In this document: piece after piece, positions 15,901 through 28,000 of the stretch
How the letters are laid out: each line of letters opens with the position of its first letter
Position numbering within the stretch: the stretch's first letter is position 1
NCBI GenBank assembly: GCA_013398295.1
Contig: VZSF01000997.1
Span: forward strand, 1-64,000
DNA: 64,000 nt
DNA from: Chionis minor
Lineage: Eukaryota; Chordata; Aves; Charadriiformes; Chionididae
Direction of reading: 5' to 3'
Position numbers and translations under genes: made by a program
Notes under the pieces: model-generated
Told to the model about the DNA's origin: nothing
The model's database searches: none
What the model saw: only the letters and a program-made list of their open reading frames with translations

Positions 15901-18900
15901 TAGCTTCCCTTTTCCAAAAAAACAATTGCAGAAGGAGCATCATCTCTTCCATTCCACCTTCTACATGACCTGCCTCAGTCTACAAGAGTCTATGCAGTCC
16001 TTTCGATTCTTATTTAAGCACACCTTAAATAAAAGTCTTTTAAGACAGGAATATTTTCTGCTCCTCACCTTGCTGCTGCATACTTACGTTTTCTCATATT
16101 CTAAAGACACGTTGCAAGTCAGCACATAAGCATCTTCCACTCTTTTCTTCATGTCAGGATGACGAGCACCATGATCCAAAACAAGCCCCCTGATCAGCCT
16201 GAAAGATGAAGCAGCATTTCCTGTGTCAACACACACATACAGGAGACAGGCACTCCCTGGAAGCACAGCCTGGTCAAGAGAACTGACAGTGCAGCTGGTC
16301 CAACACGAACTGCCCGTGCACTTGTGCTGGGGCAGCCATCATGTATCCCACTTCCAAGGGCATGTCCATTCTCATATAAAAAAGCACACCAATCAGAGTG
16401 GGAAAAGGGAATTTATTCTGGCATAGTGTCTGACTGCATTAGCTACTGGGGAAAGCTAGTGCAGAATTCGTCCATGCCACCGAGGTAAATATAAAGCCTA
16501 TGGAATATCCAACTAGATGACTACAATCCAGTTTCCGTTTATCAAACGCTATTTTGTACTTGTAATGAACAGATAAAAGCATAATCGAGCCACAGACACT
16601 ATTAGTAAGGGAAAAAAGTATTTATTCAACGTTGTTATGTAAAAGCTAAAGCCAGTGTTATTCTTAGCTATTCAAAAATCTCACAGAGAATCAGTTCAGC
16701 AACTGGGGAACTTCTGCTATCTAGATAATTTACGGCTGAAATCTGTATTTCTGCCTTTCTTTCACCCATTCCCTAGTAACTTTCCCAGTGGTAGCTTTAG
16801 GACACCCAAGTTCTTCTAAAAAGAGAACAAAACCCCACAGACTACCTTAACACCAGGGCACTATTAAAGTGGAACTCAAGGATACTTGTTACTTACGTTG
16901 TGTCAGTTTCTGATTTGTGCTTCATCTCCATAATCTCTACCATGTGGAGGTCAATAGGCTCATCTGGTTTTCTAACCGTCAAAACAGAATCTACTACAGC
17001 CTGGAATAGAGGAAAGGGGAAAAGAGCCCCAGAAGGGCCATTAGTCTTCCAAAGCACAAGTTCACATCTTTCCATCCACCCTTCGCTCAAGTAATAATCA
17101 CCACACTTTAAAACCTGAACCTCTTCACGCAGAAAGAGGCAGGAGAGAGATGTACACTTGCCTCTGTTAGGATGTCAGCAAGCTCAGTATGAACTTTGGT
17201 ACGCAGGGATGTTCTGGCAACATCTATAAGGGTCTCCCTGTCCATCTCCTTGGTTACTTTGACTTGCTCCAAAACTTCAAGGGCTTTTTCCTTTGCAATC
17301 TCAAATCCTTCTGCTACTATTCTAGGGTGCAAACCCTAATGCAAGAAAAGAAGGGCAATCATTAGACAAGTCAAGACAAAAATGGTACTTTTTCACAAAC
17401 AGAACCTGTGGTCTCAACACTCAGTGTAATGTCAAAACACAGAGAACACGCGTCCTACAAAGACAAGAAAATGTACTGTCCTTCTGAATACATATAAAAG
17501 GAATGCAAATCCTTCCAATGCAGAGGACAAGCACAGATTATTCTAGCACAGAATTGAAACCAAGGGAACTACAAAGCACACTTGGGTGTTCACTGTGCAA
17601 TATGAATGCCCAATCTGTAATTCATGATATCCAAAATACCTACTATCAGGGAGGATCTCCTTGTTAACACACAAGTCCAAGAAGCATTTTAACGCATACA
17701 AAACAGAAGTAACAGCAGGGATCAGACAAAACCTTATTCAAAGCTACAATAAGTGGTTTTGATTTTGAATGGGTTTTTAGTCCTCATTTTAAGCAGAAAT
17801 ATTTTCATGTTTAACTTATCAGTACTAAGGATGAAACAAAACAAGTTGAATGGTCTCCGAAGCAGCTTTTAACTTGTCCACCTACAAAAGCAACACGGCA
17901 TACATACCTCAGAAATATAGAGATCTGCCTGCTTTAGGAGTTCTCCAATGATCAAGACATTGGAAGTGGTACCGTCTCCAGTGATGTCATCTTGTGCTGT
18001 TGCTACTTTTGCTATCAAGGAGGCTGTGGGGTGTTGTATTTGCTAAACAAAAATAAGAAGCCGAGCAGTAAGTCTTACTGCACCAGTACAGGAAGCAAGC
18101 AATATGAAATCAGCTTAGCAAAATATTTAAGGACTAGCTGGTATTTTCATGACTCATGTCAAGTCAGGAATTCTCAACAAACAACAGCAATTAACAACAA
18201 CAATCACTTTGACAATAAGCTGATTGAATTAATGCATGCAACACTATCTCCCCCCTCGGATTATGCATCTATGCACAAAAACGTCGAGCGCCAAACTAGC
18301 CCTCAACTCATTATGGAACCCTCTGGATGCACCAGCACAACTAGACTTTGCTGGCACCAAACCCAGCATGTTTAGCGCTAGTTTAGGAATCTCTGCATGG
18401 CAAGTGCTGTACATACCCTAACTGGTTTGCCATTCCTTTGGCAGTCTATTTTACTCATTCTAGTGAAACTAAAGAACACTCAATTACTTTGTTTCTTGCC
18501 AGTTCTTCTGCTAAGTAGTACATTTAATGTTTCACCTATGAGCATCACGCCTGTCTGGCCAGATTCACAACCGCCACGCACAACCCTGGGTTACTTTCTG
18601 AATCCAGTCTTTTAATTTAAGGAACACACACATCACTTAGCATCCCCAATGGCTGCCTGAAGAATATTTTAACATAGGTTGAAGCCTATGAACCTACAGA
18701 ACACCATCCACTTTTGCGGAGGTTGGTGCTTGGTAACTGTACTAGAGCAAGACAAAAATCCAGTGGCACCATTTATATTGTTGTTTAGCTTTTTATCGCT
18801 GTTCTCTTTAAAGTACTACCTCGAGCATGAAAGAACTGATTTAATAATAATTTTTTCCCTGTCTGTCAGATCACCATGTATATCAACTTTGATACTTTAC

Positions 18901-19963
18901 ACTGAATTACAACAGACAGCTAGTGAAGTGCAACACTCCACACGCACTAACAGGCTGCCTTCAGCCAGGGGACACTCCAGCCCGACAGCCCTGGGACCCA
19001 GGGCCCAGAAGAGAGCCCGTGGGGGACACCACCCCTCACGTAACCTTCACCCCTATGGCGGGGAAACTGTGATACAACCCCAGACTTGATGGGAAAGCAA
19101 TATAAGCTGCAGCCATCACCCCGATTTAAACACTTCCCAGGCCACGTACCCATGAAGAACTCTGCTGCCCTAGGCCTGCTTAAGAACAACAGAACTATGC
19201 TACCTCTAAGCAAAACGGAAGGTGGCAAAAGTGAATCATTATTTAAACAGCTCATGTTTTCTTTTTAATTGCCAAACTGACACACAAACTTCATTCAACA
19301 TCTACCAAGCTGCACTTCTTTACCTTCCTCCCAAGGGACATTTGCCCCTCAGTGCACAGCGCTAAGTACCACAGAAATGCAGGCCGGGGGCAGCAGGGGA
19401 CGTGGTGTCGTCCCCCCTCCCCGGCCACATGCACTCATAGAGAGAATACCAGCAGCCTCCTGCCTCCCTAAGTGCCCCCCCCACGCCGGCTCCCCAAGGT
19501 TCCCACCCCCACGAGGGCAAGAACCGGCTCACCATTTCCTGCAGCAGCACGTTGCCATCTTTGGTCAGCTTGATGTCTCCAGCCCCCGAGACCAGCCTGC
19601 GGGCGACACCAGGCGGGTGAGNCCATTCATTCAGCCCCACCCTCCCCGGCGGCCGCCACCTTTAGTTCCCCGCCGCATGGCGGAGGCAGAAACGCCGTCC
19701 CGGCTTTCTCCCCCCGCCCCTCGCCGCCTCTCTCCTCACGCCTCCCCTCAGGCCGTAACGGCCGCCCGCCGCGCTGAGGCGCCTGCCGCCTCCCCCACCC
19801 CCAACCACGGGGAGGGCGGGTCCCCTCACATCTTCATGGTGCCCTTGGGGCCCAGGTTGGTCCTCAGCACGTCCTGGAGCCCGCGGGCCGCGCTGATGTT
19901 CACCGCTAGGGCGGCCTGGGCACGGGCCACCTCCGCCTTGGGGTTGAGGGCCTTCACCGCCAT
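12917..19963 (-). CDS. CCT6A: T-complex protein 1 subunit zeta (CCT6A; 14 exons)
   Basis: Subunit of the cytosolic double-ring chaperonin TRiC/CCT, which folds actin, tubulin and other proteins using ATP. Minus-strand exons: 19830-19963, 19533-19596, 17908-18042, 17162-17335, 16897-17000, 16088-16198, 15385-15544, 15039-15121, 14521-14617, 14250-14397, 13809-13942, 13592-13694, 13156-13228, 12917-12989. They total 1593 nt, 530 aa. Motifs: LGPKGTMKM and KLTKDGN near the N-terminus, GDGTT (88-92) of the ATP site, [18 protein letters not shown], and the PGAGALEVA stretch (about 408-416). The C-terminus is [10 protein letters not shown]. All introns are GT-AG except the one after exon 4, which must use a GC donor (17161-17160) to stay in frame. 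One N lies in intron 1 (19622). CCT6A rather than CCT6B is supported by the PSPH/SUMF2 neighbours. Confidence 0.97.
14140..14215 (-). ncRNA. Possible snoRNA-like element in CCT6A intron 10
   Basis: On the minus strand a perfect 7-bp stem (TGCATCG/CGATGCA, 14156-14180) is followed directly by GTCAGACACCA, with ACA in H/ACA-like position near the end. The 14-base block 14147-14160 recurs in intron 5. Mammalian CCT6A is a host of H/ACA snoRNA, but I cannot fit a full two-hairpin H/ACA fold here. Confidence 0.25.
16420..16500 (-). ncRNA. Possible snoRNA-like element in CCT6A intron 5
   Basis: On the minus strand a hairpin (TGCACTAGCT...AGCTAATGCA, 16435-16463) is followed by GTCAGACACTA, the same 14-base block (16426-16439) as in intron 10. 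An outer GGCAT/ATGCC pairing may close it. Probably a related element; RNA class unproven. Confidence 0.25.
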
Positions 19964-20250
19964 GGCTGCGCTCCTCGCCGGGCCGGGGCAGCCGGAAGGA
20001 GAGGGGCGTGACCCGCCCAGGCACCGCCCCTTCTAGAACACTCCGGGGTAGGCGCGCGGCCATTGGTCCGCGGCCGCGCCGGCCGCGTTCCCATTGGCTG
20101 CGGCGCCTGTCGCTCCGCCGGGGCGCTCCCGCCCCGCCGTTGAGGTGCCGCGCTCCCCGTTAAGAGCCACGGCGGCGCCTCCGGTTAACGGGGGGCGCGG
20201 CCCCTGAGGGGAAGCGACCGGTTGGGGCCCGGCCCGGAGGTGCGTGTGTG
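19964..20250. promoter_or_regulatory. Shared CpG-rich promoter of CCT6A (left) and probably PSPH (right)
   Basis: A CpG island directly upstream of the CCT6A start codon. It contains an ETS/GABP site (ccggaag, 19992-19998), GC boxes, a heat-shock element (20030-20045) and two inverted CCAAT boxes (attgg, 20062-20066 and 20093-20097) 31 bases apart. No TATA box. In mammals PSPH and CCT6A start head-to-head from one short interval, and the same order here suggests PSPH transcription begins near 20.1-20.3 kb. Confidence 0.7.
20030..20045. promoter_or_regulatory. Heat-shock element
   Basis: cTTCtaGAAcacTCc: two perfect inverted units (TTCnnGAA) plus a weak third, about 70 bases upstream of the CCT6A start codon. 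HSF1 control of CCT subunit genes is known from other vertebrates. Confidence 0.6.
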
Positions 20251-23200
20251 AACGAGGCCATAGAAGGGGCAGGGTCGCTCGGTCGTTAATCTTATTCCCT
20301 CATGTGCCGCCCACCCCCCGTCCCCCCGGGGCAGGTTGGCAGAACCGGGAGAATAAATCATTAAACCGGGTGGTTTGCCGTGAGATCGGCAGGATGAATA
20401 GTTAAGCGGGCCGGGATTAATGATCGAAAGGGTTCTTGGTTAAAAATTGGGAGTTGGGGGTTAAGGGAAACTCGGTTTAATACCGGAGCAGCCCCTGTGG
20501 GGTGCCAGGGCCTGCCCTGCACACCCAGGCCTTGGCTGGGCCTGGACCCTTGGCAAGGCTTTTTAAGCATGGGGGAACCATCTCTCCCGAGGCCACGCAG
20601 AGGTTTCCTGTGAGGCTTGTGGAAAAAAACCACAAAATACTGTCGGAAGTCAAGGCCAGCTCAGCGGGTGCTGGAAGCCTTAGGCCAACGTGGACCGCCG
20701 GGGCCCAGTCCACCATGCATCTTGCCGGCTTTGGGTTCCCAACTGGAGGAATGTTGATGATTTCCCTGGAGAGGAGCTCGAGAAGACGCACCGCCGGCAC
20801 AGATTGCACCCGCTTTGCCTCTCATGTTGCCCCATCTGGGCTTGTACCCCCAAATGCCCATCTGCTGCTTCTGAGCACCTGGCGATACCAGGTGGGACAC
20901 AATCCTCTCCGTATTTCAAGTATTTCGTAAGGAAGGTGCCTGCCCCCAGAATAATGATGGCCTGTGGCTGCAGAGGTGTGCCAGGGAGATCCAGGCCAAG
21001 CGGTTTTTGGCATTCGTGCAGCACATCTGCTCCGGAGGGTGCTAACCCCTAGCAAACAGGGACAATTACCCCTGAGGCCACGATTTCCTCGTTATTTGGT
21101 ACAGAGAGGACAGCCAGCCTTCCCCAATGCTCATCCACGGGGCATGAGGATGGCGCAGGGTAAACATCTCTCCCACTCCATCCCACTTTTTGCAGCAGGG
21201 AGCTCTGGATGCAGCCCCAGACGCTGGGCTTCAGCAACCCAACTGCTGCTGAGCAGCGGTATCATGAGCTGAACATGTTTTCACGCCATTTCCAGTAGTA
21301 AAGTCGAAGCCCACCATTGGGTACAGTTTTGTTGCACAAGTGTTTTGGGGGAGCTTGACTGAAAGAGTCAGTGAGCGCCAAGCATCGGGGCAGACTCCCC
21401 AGCCTCGCCAGTTTTGGCTGTAGGCTACGGCACCTGCTGGGAACCTGCTGCTTTGGGTGAGGATCTCAGGTTTTGGGGCAAAATGCCATGCTGTGCAGGA
21501 GGACAGCCACGCGTGGCCTGTCGGTCTGACTTAGGTCTGGAGGCGACAGCTGCTAATATGCTTGTGTTTCTGGTTTTTAAATGTTTAGATGAAAGTGGTG
21601 TTGGAGCATAAAACATCACAAGTTTGGAGCTCTTTTGTTTAGCTGAGCTGTCCAAGTGTCTTGTGAAATATTTTAATGCTGACTCTTTAGTATAGTGGCT
21701 GGGCTTTCTGTTCTGTTACTGTAATCATTAGAAATAAACATTAAACATTACAAAATGCAGGAAATTAAGCCCGGCATTTCATAATTGGCTCTGGAACTCT
21801 CCTGTTAATGTTTAATCTTCACTTTTGTTGGGATGCTGCCGGCCTGCTGAAACCATAACAAACCAAAACATGCCAACCCAGCTGCGGGAAGCTGCAGCAC
21901 TAACATTTCAGGTGCCTAATTACGATGGCCGGTTAAAACACCTGAATCCCCAGCTCTGCCCTAGATTCTGTAGCCAAGGGGTCACACACAAATATTTTGT
22001 TATTCTTGCTTCTCTAGTTTGTCATTTTTTTTGCCTTAATCCTCTCAGGGATGTTCTCAGCAGAGGGCAGCCTTGTCAAACCCATACACATACCAGCAGG
22101 CCCGTTGTTTTATATTTTCCTTGCTGCTGTTCTGTGACTCTCACAGGTGATGTCCCGTGGAAAGGGAGGAATTATCCATCTTAAACACCTGGGAGATGTG
22201 GGGCTGGCTGCTGACAGTGATATGGCCATTCCCAGGTTCAGGTTTGTGAGGGGAATTATTAGTGAGAAAATAAAGCTATCATCCTGGCAGTTTTAGTTTG
22301 AATTTTAGATGTTTTTTGTTTGGGTTTTTTTTTCCAAAAGAAAAGGAAAGATGGAAAGCCATTTTTGAAGACGTTCTAGTCCTTCATGTAGATGGTCTCC
22401 GCTTCTTGTACAAACGGAGAGGTTTTGTAGTCACATACAAGAGTGAGCTGCCGTGCTTGCGTTGATAGTCACACATCCACGTGAGCTGTGCTTTTCACTG
22501 CTCAACATCCTCTTAAAGCTTCCAGGCAGAGCACTCCATGTTTCTTTCCTGGAACACATGTCTGGGGATAATTATTTTATGGTATACTAACATTTCTCAT
22601 TAGCATTCTCCCATTAAATCCCCATTTTGCAGCATTTTTCATACATCAGGACAAGCTTTTCTACATTTTTCAGCCTCAGCTGTAGCTGTTGAACTGTTCT
22701 GCATATTTGTTTTTAATGCATAGTAAAAATGCAGGGCAGATGCTTACTAGGCCTAAATTGTCCTTTGAAATCCATGGATTTACAACAAATTACACCAGAT
22801 TAGAATCAAAGTATTTAACTGAATTATAACCAATGTGTCCGTTAAACGAAGCCAAATAAAGGGAATATCCTTCATGAAATATTCAGCAGCAGTTCTCTTA
22901 GTCAAACCATGCACTGCTTATCTTGGCAAAAAAACTTCTGAGATTCTCAGTAAGAGCAGTTTTCTTTCATCTTTATCAAGATCTGTTTTCATTTAACCCT
23001 ATTCACAGAAGTGATTTCTTAATCTGTTTCAAAAACGTAATGTCCTGCCACGATTAACAAACAGGACCAGACTGAACAGTGAAGCACGTCACTGGTTTTG
23101 CAGCGAAGGGGCTCGGTACCAGATTTCCTGACGCAAGAAGTTACTAAGAGATGCTCAAGTTGTCAAATGGTCTTACACCGAGAACTTCTGGAAAAGCATA

Positions 23201-24254
23201 AAGGAAGACATGGGAGGAGAGGCACAGGAGGCTATTGATTTTAATTAATGCATGTAATTTTGAGGGGTAATGCTGCCAGAACTGCAAAAGAAATCAGGCA
23301 TAGAATGTGACTGGTGCATCCAGTGGTGCAGAACAGTCTCTCGAGATGGACAGCAGTCATAAGACTCCTATCACAAGTGAACGAAAGAAGCTGAATCAGC
23401 TAAATCTGGCTTTCTTGACCTTGAACCAAACAACCAGCTTCCTAGTCCTGGGTTGGCAGCCTCCCGTTTCCTAACCAACATCTACAGCCATGTCTGAGGG
23501 AAGCTCATCCATGGGATGCCAACACATGAGCGCAGACAGGTTTTGCAATTTTTCCATTGCATTTGACATTACATTTGGGGAAACAAACCAGAGCCTTCTC
23601 ATAAGCAGAAATTTTAATTTTGCCTTCAAAGTTTTTGATGAATTTTTCTTTTTTTTTGCATGTAACATTGCGCGCTCCGATGCACCGAGTAACAGCTTGA
23701 GCCAAAACACAGTACTGCAAACTCCACTCACAAAGCCTTCCGTCTCATCCACAGCGAAAGAAAAGAGTGTCCCTGCCTCGCCTCCGATTTCACGCCGAGA
23801 GAATCTCCTGCCTGTCAGAGCCCCTCCTCGGCTCTCGTCCCTCGCTCTCCCGCGCTGGCGCTCTGCGTGGAGCGAGGTGAGTGTGCCAAGACCTGGCTTG
23901 TTCTCCGTGCCCGTGGCACAGGCTGGCTGGCGGGCGAGCAGGATCCCCATCTTCTTGTGCAGGGTCTGCTCCCTGCCAAGCCGAGCCTACCCAAGCTGGG
24001 AGCGCCCCAAACTGGGCCCGAGCGGCTCCTCCCCCGACGCAGGCAAGGTTACACCTCTCCTCCCTACGCCTGTCAGCGAACAGCTGGACTTCTCTGGTTA
24101 CATGTGTGCAACCATTTAAAAAAAACATCCAGCCTGGCTTACTCAGCAGATTATAAAAGAGTGATTTACAAAATGCGGCTTTCTTCCAGATCAGCCCGTG
24201 CCGTTGTATTTATGTGACTGAAGGTCTCAGCTGATCCATTCTTTTCTTGTGCAG

Positions 24255-24300
24255 CCAAGAGGTTTGCAGCAGCAGCAACAGCCACGGCCAGTACAATACT
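24255..24300 (+). other. Candidate non-coding exon upstream of PSPH
   Basis: 46 bases bounded by a strong acceptor (cttttcttgtgcag) and a strong donor (gtaagt). It contains CAG repeats and no ATG. It is in the PSPH orientation, so it could be an alternative 5' UTR exon. Transcription is unproven. Confidence 0.35.
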
Positions 24301-24980
24301 GTAAGTCACTGGGAACGTTTTTTTCTCTCAGTTTGGAAGGGGTTGGCGTTTGGTGTATCAGATCCATAACACTTACCATATTCTTCTAGCACGGAAAACG
24401 AAGAGTATCTTCTGCTGGGGCTGCGACTGTGCTGCCCTGCGAGATGCAGCCGCAGCAGCGTGGTGCCTGTTTTATAACAGCAGCATGAATGAATGATGCA
24501 ATCATGCAGGGGGGAAGCATCATCATTTTGCCAGGACAGGCAAGAGGGGATTGGAGAGTTGGGAGGTCTATGCCAACATCCATCAGGTTCCTTTTCAACG
24601 ACTTTTTAAATGGTGTTTAAATAAATTCCCTGTTAGGCACTGCTGTTCAGGTATTACTGCATAGCTGCAAACGATTAGTTTCTTGACTTGCATCCAGGTT
24701 TGCATTACTACCTTTAAAACCTGCACAGAAAACCAGGAAGTGTGAAGCAAGCTGAGTGAGGTTAAGGGCTGAATCTTTCTATTCTCACACTGAAAACCAC
24801 CGAAACTCGCAGTTATGGATGGATGGACTGAACTTTCAGAGAGCGGCACTTACAGGGATATAAACAACAGTCATGATTTGCTTAAATGTAACTAATCTGC
24901 TTAAATGTATCCCCCTTCCTCTAAAGCTTTCAAAGCATATTGCTAATACTGAGAATTAAACCTCAGCATAGAAAAGCTGT

Positions 24981-25045
24981 ATCGCTGTATTATTCCCATT
25001 TTACAGACATAGGGCTAGAAACAATGAGGATTAAGTGGTTTCTTT
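24981..25045 (-). repeat. MIR-like SINE fragment
   Basis: tattattcccattttacaga, then agggctagaaacaatgagg and attaagtggtttc, follow the MIR consensus in reverse orientation. Old and short. Confidence 0.55.
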
Positions 25046-28000
25046 AAACCAATACCATGGAAACACTCCTGTGAACGTTCTGACAAAAGCAGGACCGGTC
25101 CTGTAGTGGGAACGGATCCTGAGAAAAGTTTTAAGAACTATTTTTCTCCCAATCCCTTACTCTAATCAACAGTTTCCCTTCAATAAAACAGAACCAGTTT
25201 AATGTGGTTGCATTTCTGCATATTCAATGCAGTGTTATTCTGCTACGGGAATGTATCTCAGCGTGTGTCTCGGTGAAGTGTTCACTCTCACCTTGTTAAA
25301 TGGGAAAGTGAATCAGAAACACCAGAGACTGTTTGCAAACTGTGGGATATTCTGGAGTGATCTGTTTCAACAGATATTTTGGGTGATATTTCATTAAGAT
25401 TCACTTAATCTTCATTTTTTCACAGCAATAAATGTGAACATAATGCAAAGTAGCAGCGTGGCAGCACTTCTGAACCCTGGAATATGATAACAAGTGAAGT
25501 TTAGTCACAGTGAGGATTTTGAGATCTCGTCAAGATCTCATTAAAACATACCAGCCCCAGAACACCTGGAGTTCTGAGTACCATTTACTTGTTCCTTTTG
25601 CATTATATGTTGCAGATACTGCGCATCTTTCAGTTTTTCACAGTGCAGCAAGGGCCATTCTTTGAAGGGTCAGCAAACAGAAAAGATTTCAGTTGTTTTC
25701 CTTTGACATGTGGTCTTACATAATTCCTGTGCTTGCTTCTGTGACTCCACCCTCTCCATTATGACACACAACTATTTCTTGTGGAAATGCCTTTCCCCCC
25801 CCCCCCCCCNAGGAGATCTCATTGGAATTCCACTTTTCCTTTGATTTCCTCCTTCTCCATCTTTATCTCGAGTTTCACTCCACCTCTCACCCTCTGTCAC
25901 TCTATTCTTATGTCTTATCTAGTCGCTTCTTTGCCCATTGTTTCTTTTCTTCCCCATTTTCTCCTTTTCAGCTTTTCCCCGCAATATTTTATTATCAGAC
26001 CTGTTGAAATGTTTGCTGCTTGGATGCTTTTCCAACATGCGAATAATAGGATAGGAATAGATTATCTGCCTGAAATTAAATGGCAGAAAGATCAGCGATT
26101 TTGTACCCATGTTTTTCATATGGAGACAGAACTCATTATTTATGGGAATTTCTTTTTTCTTACCATCTCATTAAAACATTGACCCATTTAACAATCAGAT
26201 GCCCTGTATTTCAGAGTAATTAATCTCCGCCAACTGTAGAGGCCTGTACCACTCTGGAATAAAAAATTGCTGTTCTTTTACTACAGTTATTAGAAATTTG
26301 TCCATAGAAAGGTTTTACACAGCTTAAATTCTTTTTTGTTTGTATTTCCAAGTGACACACCTACCTGTGCACAAGCTACTGTGCCTGTCCTTACTTCCTA
26401 TGCGCACTTACTGGCAGGTGAATTCTAGGCAGCTTCCTGGTGGACAACATGCCAGGATGGCCCAGTGAAAACTTTAAAAACAAGGGGAGGAGCAGAACCT
26501 CTCCTGCTTGTATTTTCCCCCGCTCCTGTTGCCCATTACTCAATCACTAGTAACCTTGCCTTATGCTCTCATCTACCCTTAGGGCGGGAAAAAAAAATCA
26601 CAAGTTACTGGAATTGGCATGTTACCATTTGGAATGGCTTTTGCCAGCCTCTGGAGCTGATGGTGACCCCTGGAGCTCTGCCAACAAGGGCAGAAGAACC
26701 TTATTTCACTCCAGGTGAACCACCTTTAACTCCTAAAATTTACTCTTCCCACCAGCAAGACTCTCTGCAATAGCTGAAGCTTCGTTCATAGGTTCTTCCC
26801 TTTGCTCCTGTATGAGCTTCCCTACTTTACAGTTCCTCACAACTCCAACACGTGTGATGATACATTAGCTGACACCAGGTCTGCGTTTTCCAGAACTCAG
26901 CGCCCACCTATAGCAGAAAGTGGAAAGATTTTAGCAGGTCACAGACCGAGGGAGATCAGGAACTACTGATGGTTTCTGCATTTCAAAAGGAAAGTCTTGC
27001 CTTCAAGCTTGTCATTTTTAGGCACTATAAACCACAGCTTTTGAAAGATGCTGTTGTATAGAACAAAGAGAGGACAGGGTTAATTCCAACCATGACTCCA
27101 CAACTGGTAATTCTTCCTCTAAGTTGTCTATTTGTCCATCAAAGTGCGAAGTCCACCACAGCGGTGGTCTCGTCATTGTAAGGAGCATCCAGAAGGGAAA
27201 GGAGTATGGCAAATGTGGATAGAAAAGTTAATGTCTCTTCCTTCCTGCTCCCAATGTGCATTTCTAGCGATAACTATTTTCTCAGAGAGATTAAAATTTT
27301 GAAGATGTGTATTCAGAAACGTATTTCAGGTTCTCGCCAAGAAATCACATCACAGTGCGGTGTCCCCACACAGTGACATTGCATCAGAATGTGGTAATGT
27401 TGCAGTGCAGCCTCAGGTGAGCATGAGGCAATGGGATGGCTTTGCATAACAAGGAATCAGTGTTGGAACACCGTGACGCAAATGTCACACCACAGTGATG
27501 CAACAAGTTTGTCCAGTAGAGCAAATCTTTTAAAATTGGCACCAAACCCATGGCTGGATTTTTTGTGGACTTTATAATTTCCAGCAAGCCGGAAAAAATT
27601 AACATCCTGCCATTTAAAAAATGTTAGTGGATTTATTTGGTTTTTTTTAATTCCACAGCACAAATATATCTAGCAAATGGCTGTCAAGCCTAAAGTCAAA
27701 GCTTTCCTGCTCAAAAAAATCAAAATCTTCCACTGAAAATACAAACACAGTGCTGTGGAGCCAATATCAAGTCAAGGCTAATGCAAAGTAAACTTGGAAT
27801 TCACGTGTCACCTGTCCACCCACTGCCAAGTCTTGGCTCAGAACCAGTCTCTCTGTCAGAGGGAAATTTTTATGTCCATGGCCACTTAAGAGAGAGGTTT
27901 CTCATGTGCTGTGCTGATACTGTATGACTATTTCATATATATACAGTGCTGTCCTTATAGAAAAATATAAAAACCCACGTGCTGTCTGCAGCAATAATTC

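Noticed and set aside
20502..21272. Several 90-142 codon frames on both strands near 20.5-21.3 kb
   Set aside because: Mutually overlapping, no family resemblance, no shared splice pattern; explained by moderate GC content next to the CpG island.
23490..24119. 209-codon plus-strand frame
   Set aside because: It overlaps other frames on both strands, has a run of Phe from a poly-T stretch, no recognisable domain, and crosses a strong splice donor at 23877. Judged chance.
25793..25810. C-run ending in N (also at 38655-38671), as a biological boundary
   Set aside because: Both look like unresolved homopolymer lengths in the assembly rather than real junctions.
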